NCBI RefSeq assembly: GCF_002954715.1
Contig: NZ_MSCP01000002.1
Location: 496,957 to 560,956, forward strand
DNA from: Aliivibrio sifiae
GTDB lineage: Bacteria > Pseudomonadota > Gammaproteobacteria > Enterobacterales > Vibrionaceae
Direction of reading: 5' to 3'
DNA length: 64,000 nt
Below are positions 8,253 through 17,353 of the stretch, piece by piece. A program made the translations under genes and the position numbers. Within the stretch, counting starts at the first letter, position 1; every line of letters starts with the position of its first letter. The notes under the pieces were generated by a model. The model saw only the letters and a list, made by a program, of their open reading frames with translations, was not told the origin of the DNA and searched no databases.

Positions 8253-9650
8253 ATGAGTAGATTAACCAAAGAAATGAATAAATTAGTCAGTCGCAGTATG
8301 GATCGTCACGTCAAACTGGCAGTTACGGGGTTATCGCGTGCAGGTAAGACGGCGTTTATTACCTCTTTGGTTAATCAATGCTTACATGCTGCTTCAAGTG
8401 ATAAGTTGCCTTTGTTGTCGGTGACTCGTGAAGGTCGAATGATAGGGGCAAAACGCATTCCTCAATCAAACCTTTCTATTCCTAGCTTTACTTATGATGA
8501 AGGAATGGACTCGCTACTTTCTGAGCCTCCAGTATGGCCAGAACCAACTCGAGATGTGAGTGAATTACGTTTAGCCATAAAATTTAAACTCAAATCAGGG
8601 TTACTAAAACACTTACAAGACAGTGCAACGTTGCATGTTGATATTGTTGATTATCCGGGAGAATGGTTATTAGATTTACCGCTTTTGGATATGGATTATT
8701 TAGCGTGGTCTAAACAGCAGCAGTCGAATCTTACAGGCCATAGAAAGGTATTGTCTGAAGCGTGGCTACAAGAAGCGAAAAAGCTCGACCCTTTGGCGCC
8801 AGTTGATGAAAAGCAACTGGCTCATATTGCGGATCTGTTTACTCAGTATCTGCATGATTGTAAAGATTCTCAAGGATTACATTGGGTACAGCCGGGTCGA
8901 TTTGTATTACCAGGAGAGTTGGCTGGCGCGCCTGTATTACAGTTTTTTCCATTTATGTTCTTACATAAATACACCGAAGATGAATTATCAAAGGCAAGTA
9001 AAGATTCGAATATTGCAGTGTTAAAAAAACGCTATAAACATTATCAACAACATGTGGTGAAGAAGTTTTATAACGAACACTTTAGACACTTTGATCGTCA
9101 AATCGTATTGGTCGATTGTTTACAGCCATTAAATGCTGGTGAGCAATCGTTTAATGATATGCGTCAAGCGGTTGATCAGCTGATGCACAGTTTTCAATAT
9201 GGCAAAAGCTCAATGCTTAAGCGTCTGTTTTCACCGAGAATTGATAAAGTATTATTTGCGGCAACTAAGGCAGATCATGTTACTCCTGAACAGCATCCAA
9301 ATATGGTGTCTTTATTACAGCAGATGATCCATCAAACATGGCAAGAAACCGCTTACGAAGGTATTAAAATGGAATGCATGAGTATTGCTTCAATTCAAGC
9401 AACTACTGCGGGAATGATTGAGGACGAGGGTGAATTGTTTTCTGCAATATCAGGGATCACCGCCGATCAAAAACCGATGATGATGTTTCCGGGTGAGGTG
9501 CCTAAACGTATTCCAAGTAAAGCGTATTGGGAAACAAAACCTTTTAATTTCATGAGTTTTCAGCCGTTAGAAAGTGAGACTGACAAACCGCTACAACACA
9601 TCCGTATGGATAAGGCGATGCAGTTTTTATTAGGAGACAAATTAGTATGA
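8253..9650 (+). CDS. ycjX: YcjX family Psp-associated P-loop NTPase
   Basis: This is a 465-residue protein of the YcjX/DUF463 family, predicted GTPase-like. A P-loop GLSRAGKT lies near residue 26, a DxxG-like switch (DYPGEW) near 133, and a possible base-recognition motif (TKAD) near 350. In Psp-containing proteobacteria ycjX-ycjF commonly follow pspABC and are induced with them; the biochemical role is poorly defined. It begins 105 bases after pspC, beyond a hairpin, and its stop overlaps the ycjF start (ATGA). Confidence 0.93.
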   Translation: MSRLTKEMNKLVSRSMDRHVKLAVTGLSRAGKTAFITSLVNQCLHAASSDKLPLLSVTREGRMIGAKRIPQSNLSIPSFTYDEGMDSLLSEPPVWPEPTRDVSELRLAIKFKLKSGLLKHLQDSATLHVDIVDYPGEWLLDLPLLDMDYLAWSKQQQSNLTGHRKVLSEAWLQEAKKLDPLAPVDEKQLAHIADLFTQYLHDCKDSQGLHWVQPGRFVLPGELAGAPVLQFFPFMFLHKYTEDELSKASKDSNIAVLKKRYKHYQQHVVKKFYNEHFRHFDRQIVLVDCLQPLNAGEQSFNDMRQAVDQLMHSFQYGKSSMLKRLFSPRIDKVLFAATKADHVTPEQHPNMVSLLQQMIHQTWQETAYEGIKMECMSIASIQATTAGMIEDEGELFSAISGITADQKPMMMFPGEVPKRIPSKAYWETKPFNFMSFQPLESETDKPLQHIRMDKAMQFLLGDKLV

Positions 9651-10684
9651 GTGAATTAAAAAAACAGCGCGTATTTCAATCTGAGCCTCAATTTACAGAA
9701 AGTGAGCAGACAACAGAATCGCTGAATACTCAAAAACTGTTCGAAGAAAAACAAACTTTTATTCCTCAAGCCATTGAAGACGAAAGTGAATTGAATGATC
9801 TTGATATTGAAACGCCATTAGTGAAAAAGAAAACCCATTGGAGTATTAAAACACTGATTGGTGGATTCCTTGGATTAACAGTATGGCAAAGTGTCGATCA
9901 TGTTATTACCGCGATTCAAACCGCCGATTTCTTATCATTGGGTTGGGCGGGATTAATCAGTTTAGCGGCGTTAATGGGGGTGACGGCCATTGGTCGTGAA
10001 CTATGGACGCTACGTAAACTTAAACACCGTGCCGAGATCCAACATCAAGCCACCGAATTGATGGAAGGCAATGGAATTGGTCAGGCAAAACCATTCTGTG
10101 AAGCCCTAGCTCAAAAAGGTTCAGCCACTCATACCGCCGAGTACACTCGTTGGCAGAACAGCATTGAATCACACCATAACAACGCTGAAGTGTTTGAAAT
10201 GTACGACAGCATGGTTGTGGTCGAGCAAGATAAACGAGCAAAAGCCTTAATCAGCAAGCATGCTGGTGAATCAGCGTTAATGGTGGCATTAAGCCCATTA
10301 GCGGTGGTGGATATGTTATTAGTAGCGTGGCGTAATATTCGATTAATCGAACAAGTTTCTCAAGTTTATGGGGTAGAACTTGGCTATTGGGGCCGTTTAC
10401 GTTTGTTTAAAATGGTTCTGCAAAACATGGCGTTTGCCGGAGCAACAGAAATGGTGACGGACGTTGGTGTTGATATGTTATCGACTGGCCTTGCCGGTAA
10501 ACTATCAACCAGAGCTGCACAGGGCTTAGGTATTGGTTTATTAACGGCTCGTTTTGGATTAAGAACCATGAACTTAATGCGTCCATTACCATGGCAAGTA
10601 GGAGAAGCGCCAAAGCTTTCTGATATGCGTAAAACAATAGTTGCTCAATTAGCATCCAAATTGAGTTCACAAGATAAGAATTAA
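9647..10684 (+). CDS. ycjF: YcjF family inner-membrane protein (DUF697)
   Basis: This is the Psp-associated partner of YcjX, 345 residues. It has a charged cytoplasmic N-terminus of about 90 residues, then two hydrophobic segments (LIGGFLGLTVWQSVDHVI and LGWAGLISLAALMGVTAIG). A C-terminal DUF697 region contains ALSPLAVVDMLLVAWRNIRL near residue 215 and further glycine-rich hydrophobic helices. The ATG overlaps the ycjX stop by four bases. Expression with the psp operon is inferred from position. Confidence 0.92.
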   Translation: MSELKKQRVFQSEPQFTESEQTTESLNTQKLFEEKQTFIPQAIEDESELNDLDIETPLVKKKTHWSIKTLIGGFLGLTVWQSVDHVITAIQTADFLSLGWAGLISLAALMGVTAIGRELWTLRKLKHRAEIQHQATELMEGNGIGQAKPFCEALAQKGSATHTAEYTRWQNSIESHHNNAEVFEMYDSMVVVEQDKRAKALISKHAGESALMVALSPLAVVDMLLVAWRNIRLIEQVSQVYGVELGYWGRLRLFKMVLQNMAFAGATEMVTDVGVDMLSTGLAGKLSTRAAQGLGIGLLTARFGLRTMNLMRPLPWQVGEAPKLSDMRKTIVAQLASKLSSQDKN

Positions 10685-10749
10685 CTAACACAGTTAGCAT
10701 TCTCATAAAAAAGCATACTATTTACAAATCGATTAGTGATAGTATGACG

Positions 10750-10836
10750 CCATTAGTCGGGGAGCCAATAGGCTGAGATCGCAATAGCGAACCCGTTGAA
10801 CCTGATTCAGTTAGTACTGACGTAGGGAACTAATGG
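10750..10836 (+). ncRNA. TPP riboswitch (THI element)
   Basis: The conserved pieces of the thiamine pyrophosphate aptamer are all visible in order: GGGGAGCC (10759-10766), GGCTGAGA (10771-10778), ACCCGTTGAACCTGAT (10791-10806) and CGTAGGGAA (10821-10829). Closing stem P1 pairs CCATTAGT (10750-10757) with ACTAATGG (10829-10836). It precedes thiD by 113 bases and should repress the whole thi operon when TPP is plentiful. Confidence 0.95.
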
Positions 10837-10916
10837 TCCTCTTGATACGATCTTTCAATTAGATCTGTTTCTTTTGGTGAGATCTACGTCTATACGTACT
10901 TGTTCTCACTCGACTG

Positions 10917-10943
10917 TTTTTCCTGACCGTTAGTTAGGGAAAA
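10917..10943 (+). promoter_or_regulatory. thiD: Shine-Dalgarno-sequestering hairpin of thiD (riboswitch expression platform)
   Basis: TTTTTCCTGAC (10917-10927) can pair over 11 positions (two wobble pairs) with GTTAGGGAAAA (10933-10943), burying the thiD ribosome-binding site AGGGA. The same region, GACCGTTAGTT (10925-10935), can instead pair over 11 positions with AACTAATGGTC (10828-10838), which includes the 3' strand of aptamer stem P1. The two folds exclude each other, the layout of a translational OFF switch. Confidence 0.65.
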
Positions 10944-10948
10944 TAAGT

Positions 10949-11803
10949 ATGCCTTCGTTACACACTACCGCACTTTTATCGACATTATCTGCAACAACAC
11001 CGATTGTATTAACCATTGCTGGGTCTGACAGTGGTGGTGGTGCTGGCATCCAAGCCGATATCAAAGCGATTTCTGCAACTGGCAGCTATGCTTGCTCTGT
11101 GATTACAGCTCTAACCGCTCAAAATACGCAAGGCGTTTCTGGTATTTATCCAATCAGCAGTGAGTTTGTTGAGCAGCAACTTGATGCTGTTTTCTCTGAT
11201 TTAAATGTCGTAGCCGTTAAAGTGGGCATGCTGAGTGACTCTAATATCATTCACTCTGTTGCGAAAAAAATAGAACAGTACACACCACAATATTTAGTTG
11301 TTGATCCTGTGATGGTTGCAACCAGCGGTGATCTTCTTCTGCAATCCTCTGCTATTGAAAGCCTTAAATCTGAGCTACTTCCCCTTGCGGATGTTATCAC
11401 GCCAAATTTACCTGAAGCGGCGGCACTCATTAACGCTAAAGTTCCCGAAAGTGAAACTGAAATGACCGCAATGATCGATGAACTTCGTCAATTAGGTGCT
11501 AAGTCAGTATTGTTAAAAGGTGGGCATTTAGAAAAAGATGAAAACAGTACTGATTTGCTGATTTTATCTGATTCCATAGAGCGATTATCGACACCCCGAA
11601 TTGAAACTCGCAATACACATGGCACGGGCTGTACGTTATCGTCAGCGATTGCTTCGTATTTAGCGCAAGGTCATGAATTACTGGCTGCGGTGGCGTTAGG
11701 TAAGCAATACATTACTCAATCCATTATCCATGCCGATGAACTGAATATTGGTCAGGGACATGGCCCTGTGAATCACTTTTTTGCTTTACATACTCCAGAG
11801 TAA
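10949..11803 (+). CDS. thiD: Hydroxymethylpyrimidine/phosphomethylpyrimidine kinase ThiD
   Basis: The enzyme phosphorylates 4-amino-5-hydroxymethyl-2-methylpyrimidine (HMP) twice, giving HMP-PP for thiamine phosphate synthesis. It belongs to the ribokinase family, 284 residues. The N-terminal motif is TIAGSDSGGGAGIQADIK near residue 22. The catalytic and ATP-binding GTGCTLSSAIASYLAQG near residue 225 contains the conserved Cys. It is the first gene of the TPP-controlled operon, and its stop overlaps the start of thiZ (TAATG). In this operon it would take HMP delivered by the ThiXYZ transporter and TenA. Confidence 0.95.
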   Translation: MPSLHTTALLSTLSATTPIVLTIAGSDSGGGAGIQADIKAISATGSYACSVITALTAQNTQGVSGIYPISSEFVEQQLDAVFSDLNVVAVKVGMLSDSNIIHSVAKKIEQYTPQYLVVDPVMVATSGDLLLQSSAIESLKSELLPLADVITPNLPEAAALINAKVPESETEMTAMIDELRQLGAKSVLLKGGHLEKDENSTDLLILSDSIERLSTPRIETRNTHGTGCTLSSAIASYLAQGHELLAAVALGKQYITQSIIHADELNIGQGHGPVNHFFALHTPE

Positions 11804-12555
11804 TGGGGATGAATAATCGCATTGGTGCCGTCATTTCTAATGGGGCGTTACAGTATAAAGACAGCGAACACCCTATTATTTTCAATCTAAATATGACGAT
11901 CCCTAAAGGAAAATGGACCGCCATATTAGGAAAAAGTGGTTGTGGAAAAACGTCGATATTGCGTTATTTAGCTGGGTTACTGTCAGATAAAGTGGTGTGG
12001 GCGGGTGATATTCATATTGAAGGAAAAGAAAGCTTAGAAGGCAATATTGCTTATATGGCTCAACAAGATTTATTAATGCCATGGCTGAATGTGATTGATA
12101 ACGTTTGTTTTGCTGATAAGTTTTCTTCTGTTCCTAATAACGACAGATCTCGTGCCATAGAGTTACTTGAACGTGTTGGTTTAGAAGGCCATGAGCAAAG
12201 CATGCCGTCACAACTATCAGGTGGAATGCGTCAGCGTGTGGCGTTAGCTCGAACATTAATGCAAGACAAGCCAATGGTATTAATGGATGAACCTTTCTCT
12301 GCGTTAGACGCGGTGACTCGTTATCGACTGCAAGATCTTGCTGCTCAAGTGCTAGAAGATAAAACTGTTTTATTGATCACTCATGATCCACAAGAAGCAT
12401 TAAGATTGAGTGACGCGGTTTATATTATGCAGGGCCAACCAGCTTCAGCGGTCTCTTTAGCGGTACCAAGTTCGCAGATACCTCGCAAGATAAATGCAGA
12501 ACTGGCTGCGCTTCAGCAACAAATAATTGATACGTTAGAGGTCGATTATGTCTAA
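11803..12555 (+). CDS. thiZ: HMP-precursor ABC transporter ATP-binding protein ThiZ
   Basis: This is an ABC ATPase of the nitrate/taurine/pyrimidine importer class, 250 residues. Walker A is GKSGCGKTS near residue 43, the signature is LSGGMRQRVALARTL near 138, Walker B is PMVLMDEPFSALD near 160 and the switch is LLITHDPQEAL. Clustering with thiX, thiY, tenA and thiD, downstream of a TPP riboswitch, assigns it to uptake of thiamine pyrimidine precursors. The ATG overlaps the thiD stop, and its own stop overlaps thiX by 8 bases. Confidence 0.9.
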   Translation: MGMNNRIGAVISNGALQYKDSEHPIIFNLNMTIPKGKWTAILGKSGCGKTSILRYLAGLLSDKVVWAGDIHIEGKESLEGNIAYMAQQDLLMPWLNVIDNVCFADKFSSVPNNDRSRAIELLERVGLEGHEQSMPSQLSGGMRQRVALARTLMQDKPMVLMDEPFSALDAVTRYRLQDLAAQVLEDKTVLLITHDPQEALRLSDAVYIMQGQPASAVSLAVPSSQIPRKINAELAALQQQIIDTLEVDYV

Positions 12556-13366
12556 ATCTATTCTGATAAATCAAACGTCATTAACGACCAATACTATTAC
12601 CGTAAAACCGTTGCAACAAAGTATTAGCTCTATGATAAGAGTCTTGATTAGTGTGGTTATTATCCTCGGTTTATGGCAACTCATTGTGGTGGTTTTTGCT
12701 TTACCTAGTTTCATTTTACCTAGCCCATTGGCTGTCTTTAGTAAATTAATAGAGCGATACGATGTACTACTTACTCATTCATGGATAACGGCTCAAGAGA
12801 TTTTATTTGGTCTTGGCTTGGGTCTTTCTATGGGTTTGTTATTTGCGCTTCAAATGCTGTTGTTTGATCCACTTAGACGTTGGTTATTGCCTATTTTAAT
12901 TGCAAGCCAAGCTATTCCGGTATTTGCTATCGCGCCTATTTTGATGCTGTGGTTGGGTTATGGTATCGCGTCAAAAGTCGTGATGGCTGCACTGATTATC
13001 TTCTTTCCTGTTACAACCTGCTGTTATGACGGGCTGCGAAATACCCCAAGTGGTTATCTCGATTTAGCTCAGACGATGGGTGCCTCTAAGTGGCAAGCCC
13101 TAAGATACGTTCGCTTACCCGCGGCTTTACCTGCATTGGCTTCTGGTATTCGTGTCGCTGTCGTGGTGGCACCTATTGGGGCGGTAGTTGGTGAGTGGGT
13201 AGGTTCAAGTGAAGGACTTGGTTATTTAATGCTGCAAGCGAACGCTCGAATGATGATTGATGAAATGTTTGCTGCGCTATTCATTCTCGCAGCGCTCTCG
13301 GTCAGCTTGTATTTTCTTGCAGACGTATTAATAAAAAAACTCATACCGTGGCAACACGACAAATAA
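12548..13366 (+). CDS. thiX: HMP-precursor ABC transporter permease ThiX
   Basis: This is an inner-membrane permease of the BPD_transp_1 family (SsuC/TauC-like), 272 residues with about six membrane segments. The EAA-type loop (AQTMGASKWQALRYVRLPAALP) near residue 177 marks the contact with ThiZ. A hydrophilic leader of about 30 residues precedes the first membrane segment. It overlaps thiZ by 8 bases and is followed 28 bases later by thiY, so it belongs to one transcript. Confidence 0.9.
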   Translation: MSKSILINQTSLTTNTITVKPLQQSISSMIRVLISVVIILGLWQLIVVVFALPSFILPSPLAVFSKLIERYDVLLTHSWITAQEILFGLGLGLSMGLLFALQMLLFDPLRRWLLPILIASQAIPVFAIAPILMLWLGYGIASKVVMAALIIFFPVTTCCYDGLRNTPSGYLDLAQTMGASKWQALRYVRLPAALPALASGIRVAVVVAPIGAVVGEWVGSSEGLGYLMLQANARMMIDEMFAALFILAALSVSLYFLADVLIKKLIPWQHDK

Positions 13367-13394
13367 TTTATAAGTAAAAAGGACTCAACGAAAA

Positions 13395-14342
13395 ATGAAA
13401 AAGGCATTAATTAAAGGAGCAGCGGCTCTTATCCTTTCAAGCTACTCCATGATGGTAAGTGCGGAAGATAAAGCAATGACACTTATGTTGGATTGGTTTG
13501 TAAACCCAAACCATGGGCCAGTGGTTATTGCGCAGCAAAAGGGCTATTTCAAAGATGAAGGTTTAAATGTCACGATTCAAGAACCTGCAGACCCAAGCAT
13601 GCCTGCGAAATTAGTGGCGGCAAATAATATTGATTTAGCGATTTCGTACCAAACTAGCTTAACCATCGATGTTGCTGCAGGCTTACCGTTAATTCGTTCT
13701 GCCACCCTGATTGCCACCCCTTTAAATACCTTAATGGTGTTGGATAACGGTAAGGTTAACTCTTTAGCTGATTTAAAAGGTAAGAAAATAGGTATTGCGA
13801 TTGCGGGTAATGAAGAAGCCACTATTGGAACCATGCTAAAAACAGAAGGTGTGGACTTTTCAGAGGTCAATATTATCAATGTCGGTTGGGCGCTTTCTTC
13901 GTCGTTAGCTTCAGGAAAAGTAGATGCGATTTGGGGAGGATTACGTAATTTTGAAACCAATCAATTAGCACTAGAAGGGTATAAAGCGAAATCCTTCTTC
14001 CCAGAAGAACATGGAGTGCCGTCATATGATGAATTAGTGTTTGTTGCAAACGCAAAAACGTACGATGCAGAAGCATTAAAGAAATTTAATCATGCGATTG
14101 AAAAAGCGACGCAATTTATAGTGAACCACCCTGATGAATCATGGAAAACCTTTGTTTCTTACGCACCAGATACTCTAAACAATGAATTAAATAAACGCGC
14201 ATGGAATGACACGCTAACGCGTTTTGCATTACGTCCATCTGCGGTGGATTTAGAGCGTTACAATCGCTTTTCTGAGTTCATGTACCAACATAAAATCATA
14301 AAAACACAGCCTAAAGCACAAGATTTTGTGCCGGTGTTGTAA
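13395..14342 (+). CDS. thiY: Pyrimidine-precursor binding protein ThiY (NMT1/Thi5-like)
   Basis: This is a periplasmic substrate-binding protein, 315 residues, with a signal peptide ending near residue 23 (SSYSMMVSAED). The mature start MTLMLDWFVNPNHGPVVIA is the hallmark of the NMT1/Thi5-like family. Characterised ThiY binds N-formyl-4-amino-5-aminomethyl-2-methylpyrimidine, a thiamine breakdown product, and hands it to ThiX. The following tenA gene encodes the enzyme that turns the aminomethyl compound into HMP, which supports this substrate over HMP itself. No deformylase-type hydrolase (YlmB) gene is visible in the operon. Confidence 0.9.
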   Translation: MKKALIKGAAALILSSYSMMVSAEDKAMTLMLDWFVNPNHGPVVIAQQKGYFKDEGLNVTIQEPADPSMPAKLVAANNIDLAISYQTSLTIDVAAGLPLIRSATLIATPLNTLMVLDNGKVNSLADLKGKKIGIAIAGNEEATIGTMLKTEGVDFSEVNIINVGWALSSSLASGKVDAIWGGLRNFETNQLALEGYKAKSFFPEEHGVPSYDELVFVANAKTYDAEALKKFNHAIEKATQFIVNHPDESWKTFVSYAPDTLNNELNKRAWNDTLTRFALRPSAVDLERYNRFSEFMYQHKIIKTQPKAQDFVPVL

Positions 14343-14376
14343 GCCATTTTTCCTGTTTATTTTTTAGAGAGTCAGT

Positions 14377-15039
14377 ATGAATCATCAAGATTTAATTCAA
14401 GCATGTAAAAGCGAGTGGGTTGAATACACCGAGCACAGTTTCGTTCAACAATTAGCGCTTGGAGAGTTAGCACATTCGTCATTTCTACATTATTTAAAAC
14501 AAGACTTTCTGTTTTTAAAGCAATACACCAGAGCGTATGCCTTAGCGATTTATAAAGCGAGAACGTTAGCGGAAATGCGAATGGCGTTACCGAGTGTACA
14601 AGCATTATTGAGTTCAGAAATTGCACACCATGTGACTTATTGTGGTGAGTGGGGCGTGTCAGAAGTAGAGATGGAAGCAGAGCCAGAAGCCTTTGGCACG
14701 GTAGCCTACACGCGTTTTGTATTAGATACAGGTATGTCTGGTGATGTCATTGATTTATATGCAGCATTAGCGCCGTGTTCGATTGGTTATGGTGTGATTG
14801 GCGCGCAGCTACTAGCAAGAGAATCAACTAAGCTTGAAGGCAATTCGTATGCGAATTGGATCAAGATGTATGGTGGTGAAGAGTTTCAATCAGGCGTGCA
14901 AAAAAGCATTACACAGCTAGATGAATTGCTTGTCGATATCGACCTTGATAGCCAGCGTGGGCAGCGTTTGTGTCATATTTTTAAAACGGCGACTCGTATG
15001 GAAGTGGCGTTTTGGCAGCAAGGATTAGATGAAGCCTAA
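14377..15039 (+). CDS. tenA: Aminopyrimidine aminohydrolase TenA (thiaminase II)
   Basis: TenA hydrolyses 4-amino-5-aminomethyl-2-methylpyrimidine to HMP, salvaging degraded thiamine. The protein has 220 residues, the standard length, and is all-helical. The conserved segment LKQDFLFLKQYTRAYALAI near residue 39 contains the substrate-binding Asp and Tyr. A Cys in ALAPCSIGYG near residue 132 matches the catalytic Cys of TenA-C proteins, and the C-terminal Glu region (RMEVAFWQQ) is present. It lies in the middle of the TPP-controlled operon between thiY and thiM. Confidence 0.95.
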   Translation: MNHQDLIQACKSEWVEYTEHSFVQQLALGELAHSSFLHYLKQDFLFLKQYTRAYALAIYKARTLAEMRMALPSVQALLSSEIAHHVTYCGEWGVSEVEMEAEPEAFGTVAYTRFVLDTGMSGDVIDLYAALAPCSIGYGVIGAQLLARESTKLEGNSYANWIKMYGGEEFQSGVQKSITQLDELLVDIDLDSQRGQRLCHIFKTATRMEVAFWQQGLDEA

Positions 15040-15093
15040 TTGTTGATGATTAGTACTCAATTAATGAATAAGCGAACGAATTAAGGAAGAACA

Positions 15094-15897
15094 ATGACGA
15101 TCATGAACACGCAAAAGATTATTGACGCATTAGCGGTATTACGCGAGAAAAAACCATTAGTTGTGAATATTACCAACTATGTTGTGATGAACAACACCGC
15201 GAATGCTTTATTGGCGTTAGGTGCGTCACCAATCATGGCGCACAGCCAACAAGAAATGGCAGAGATGATGAGTTTCTCTGGTGCCTTGGTGATCAACATC
15301 GGTACATTAGACAGTGTATGGACACCAAGAATGCATTTCGCGGTAGAGCAAGCAAACCTTAATAATAAAGTGGTGGTGCTTGATCCGGTGGGCTGTGGTG
15401 CAAGTCAACTTCGTACCCAAACCGCTCGTCAAATCGCGGAAGCCGCGAATACACTGATTGTTCGAGGGAACGCCTCTGAGATCATCGCTTTAGCGGGTGA
15501 GAACGCGCAGAGCAAAGGCGTAGATGCATTAGACAGCAGTGATTCTGCGTTAGGTGCGGCTTGTTATGTCGCGCAGCAGTATCAATGTAGCGTCGTTATT
15601 TCGGGTGAAACTGATTATGTAGTTACGAAAGATGCGCAGTACCAATTGAATAATGGCCATGCGATGATGCCTTTTGTTACGGGAATGGGTTGCACACATA
15701 CTGCATTAACGGGTGCTTTTGCTGGAATAGGTGAGCATTCAGGGGTTGCTGCTACCGCTATTTTAGGCGTTGCAGGTGAAATCGCCGCAGAGCAATCAGC
15801 AGGTCCAGGTAGCTTACAAATGAACCTATTAGATTCACTTTATCAGCTAGATGAAGAAACGATTACACGTCGTTTGAAATTAACGATTAATGCATAG
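15094..15897 (+). CDS. thiM: Hydroxyethylthiazole kinase ThiM
   Basis: ThiM phosphorylates 4-methyl-5-(2-hydroxyethyl)thiazole for salvage into thiamine. The protein has 267 residues. The N-terminal [28 protein letters not shown] is diagnostic. [10 protein letters not shown] lies near residue 94, and the ATP-site and catalytic motif [16 protein letters not shown] near residue 196 contains the conserved Cys. AAGGAAG stands 6 bases before the ATG. Its product and that of ThiD are the two substrates of ThiE, encoded next with an overlap or near overlap. Confidence 0.96.
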   Translation: MTIMNTQKIIDALAVLREKKPLVVNITNYVVMNNTANALLALGASPIMAHSQQEMAEMMSFSGALVINIGTLDSVWTPRMHFAVEQANLNNKVVVLDPVGCGASQLRTQTARQIAEAANTLIVRGNASEIIALAGENAQSKGVDALDSSDSALGAACYVAQQYQCSVVISGETDYVVTKDAQYQLNNGHAMMPFVTGMGCTHTALTGAFAGIGEHSGVAATAILGVAGEIAAEQSAGPGSLQMNLLDSLYQLDEETITRRLKLTINA

Positions 15898-15907
15898 GTT
15901 TCGTAAT

Positions 15908-16528
15908 ATGAATAACCCTTATACATTATATTTAGTGACTGACGATCAACAAGATATTGATACGTTGTGCTACGTTGTTGCAGAGGCAATAAAAGGCGGC
16001 GTAACCATGGTGCAGATCCGTGAAAAACATGGTGATGTACGTGCTTTTATTGAACGCTCACTAGCGATAAAAAAAGTATTAAAAGACAGTGGTGTACCAT
16101 TAATCATAAATGATCGTGTTGATGTGGCATTAGCGGTTCAAGCGGATGGGGTTCATTTAGGTCAATCGGATATGCCTGCAAATCTTGCTCGTCAATTGAT
16201 AGGACCTGATATGATTTTAGGGCTGTCTGTTGAAAATGAAACGCAATTGCGTGAAGCGCAAGATTTGCCAGTTGATTATCTGGGTATTAGTGCAATATTT
16301 TCTACGCCAACTAAGACTAATATTATTAAAGAGTGGGGCATTGACGGTTTAACGAAAGCAGTTAAAGAAAGCAAACTTCCTCTTGTCGCTATAGGTGGCA
16401 TTAACGAAACGAACATTAAGCAGATAGCAGATACTCAAGTGGATGGGATTGCTTTAGTGTCGGCAATTTGTCATGCAACATCACCAAAGCAGGCAAGTGA
16501 AGGGTTGCTTGAGTTGATGGGCCGCTAG
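15908..16528 (+). CDS. thiE: Thiamine-phosphate synthase ThiE
   Basis: ThiE joins HMP-PP and thiazole phosphate to thiamine phosphate. It is a TIM-barrel protein of about 206 residues. Family motifs visible are VQIREKHGD near residue 40, LIINDRVDVALAVQADGVHLGQSDMP near residue 75, and GISAIFSTPTKTN near residue 130. The ATG at 15908 is preferred over one at 15890, which would lie inside thiM and lacks a ribosome-binding site; AGG stands about 9 bases before 15908. It is the last gene of the operon, closed by a terminator inside the convergent gene. Confidence 0.95.
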   Translation: MNNPYTLYLVTDDQQDIDTLCYVVAEAIKGGVTMVQIREKHGDVRAFIERSLAIKKVLKDSGVPLIINDRVDVALAVQADGVHLGQSDMPANLARQLIGPDMILGLSVENETQLREAQDLPVDYLGISAIFSTPTKTNIIKEWGIDGLTKAVKESKLPLVAIGGINETNIKQIADTQVDGIALVSAICHATSPKQASEGLLELMGR

Positions 16529-16546
16529 TTGAGCTTTTTTATGAGA

Positions 16547-17353
16547 TTAGCGATATAAAATCTGAGCACTTGAGGTGCTCTTTTTTTGGGCTTTTTTCAT
16601 GGTATACATAGCTTTATCTGAACGAATGAGGGCTTCATCGAAGTTTTCTTTTGTTGCTTTTTCAATGCCATATGAAAATGAAATAGATTCATTCAATAGA
16701 GAAGCATGAACTGAATTGATGTAGGTTATTGCTCTTTCTGGTTCAACAGTGACAATGAACTCATCCCCGCCGACTCTAAATGCCATTTCTTCTCTTAAAC
16801 AGTGCTCTTTTAAAGCTTGGGCGAAACGAATGATCATTAAATCACCCACAGCGTGCCCTTTAATATCATTTACTTGCTTTAATCCATTTAAATCAAAATA
16901 GATAAGATCAAAAGAAGGTAGTTTGATTTCAGGGAATTTTTTTCGGTTATAGAGGCGTGTTAAATCATCCTTCATTCCTTCTCTTATTATGCTTTTTACT
17001 ATGGCTGTGACGCCGACAGCAATAAGAAAGAAAGCGACTAATAGCGTCCCATCATCAAGAAGGGTATCTATAACTTCATACTTATCAGAATAGTTTTCAA
17101 TGAATGGAACTTCGGTTAATAAATCGTAAAATTTATTGAATAAAAGAAGGTAAGCACCAATCATGATTTTTGAATAGGGAATAAGGTGAGTTTTAAGGGT
17201 GAGAAACATATACCCAAGTAAAATGAGTGTAGTACCTTCGAAAAAAACGTCTGAAATGGAATCAAAACCCACGTAGTGGCTAGCTGCAATGATAGTAGCT
17301 AAAAGAGATGCTGAGATACCTGTGGCGATTACAGGAACATTAGATTCGGTCAT
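16547..17353 (-). CDS. Membrane-bound diguanylate cyclase (GGDEF protein)
   Basis: The protein has 268 residues. The first 125 contain about four hydrophobic segments (for example TLILLGYMFLTL near 42 and VAFFLIAVGVTAIV near 106) that form a membrane domain with no recognised sensor fold. The C-terminal half is a GGDEF domain starting at DDLTRLYNRKKF, with an intact active site RVGGDEFIV near residue 210, so c-di-GMP synthesis is expected. The RxxD inhibitory site that usually precedes the motif is not present. It is convergent with the thi operon; the last codons overlap that operon's terminator. Confidence 0.88.
   Translation of the reverse strand: MTESNVPVIATGISASLLATIIAASHYVGFDSISDVFFEGTTLILLGYMFLTLKTHLIPYSKIMIGAYLLLFNKFYDLLTEVPFIENYSDKYEVIDTLLDDGTLLVAFFLIAVGVTAIVKSIIREGMKDDLTRLYNRKKFPEIKLPSFDLIYFDLNGLKQVNDIKGHAVGDLMIIRFAQALKEHCLREEMAFRVGGDEFIVTVEPERAITYINSVHASLLNESISFSYGIEKATKENFDEALIRSDKAMYTMKKAQKKSTSSAQILYR
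16564..16587 (+). terminator. Rho-independent terminator of the thi operon
   Basis: GAGCAC, a five-base loop (TTGAG), GTGCTC and seven T follow thiE by 35 bases. The hairpin lies inside the 3' coding end of the convergent GGDEF gene, so one sequence is both terminator and codons. Confidence 0.85.

Noticed and set aside
10407-10706. 99-residue frame on the minus strand opposite ycjF
   Set aside because: It lies wholly within a well-supported gene on the other strand, with no recognisable domain.
10714-10746. Inverted repeat CATACTAT/ATAGTATG as terminator of ycjF
   Set aside because: The loop is 17 bases and no T run follows; it more likely reflects the promoter region of the thi operon.
13577-13960. 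127-residue frame opposite thiY
   Set aside because: It is antisense to a clear substrate-binding protein gene and has no family features.
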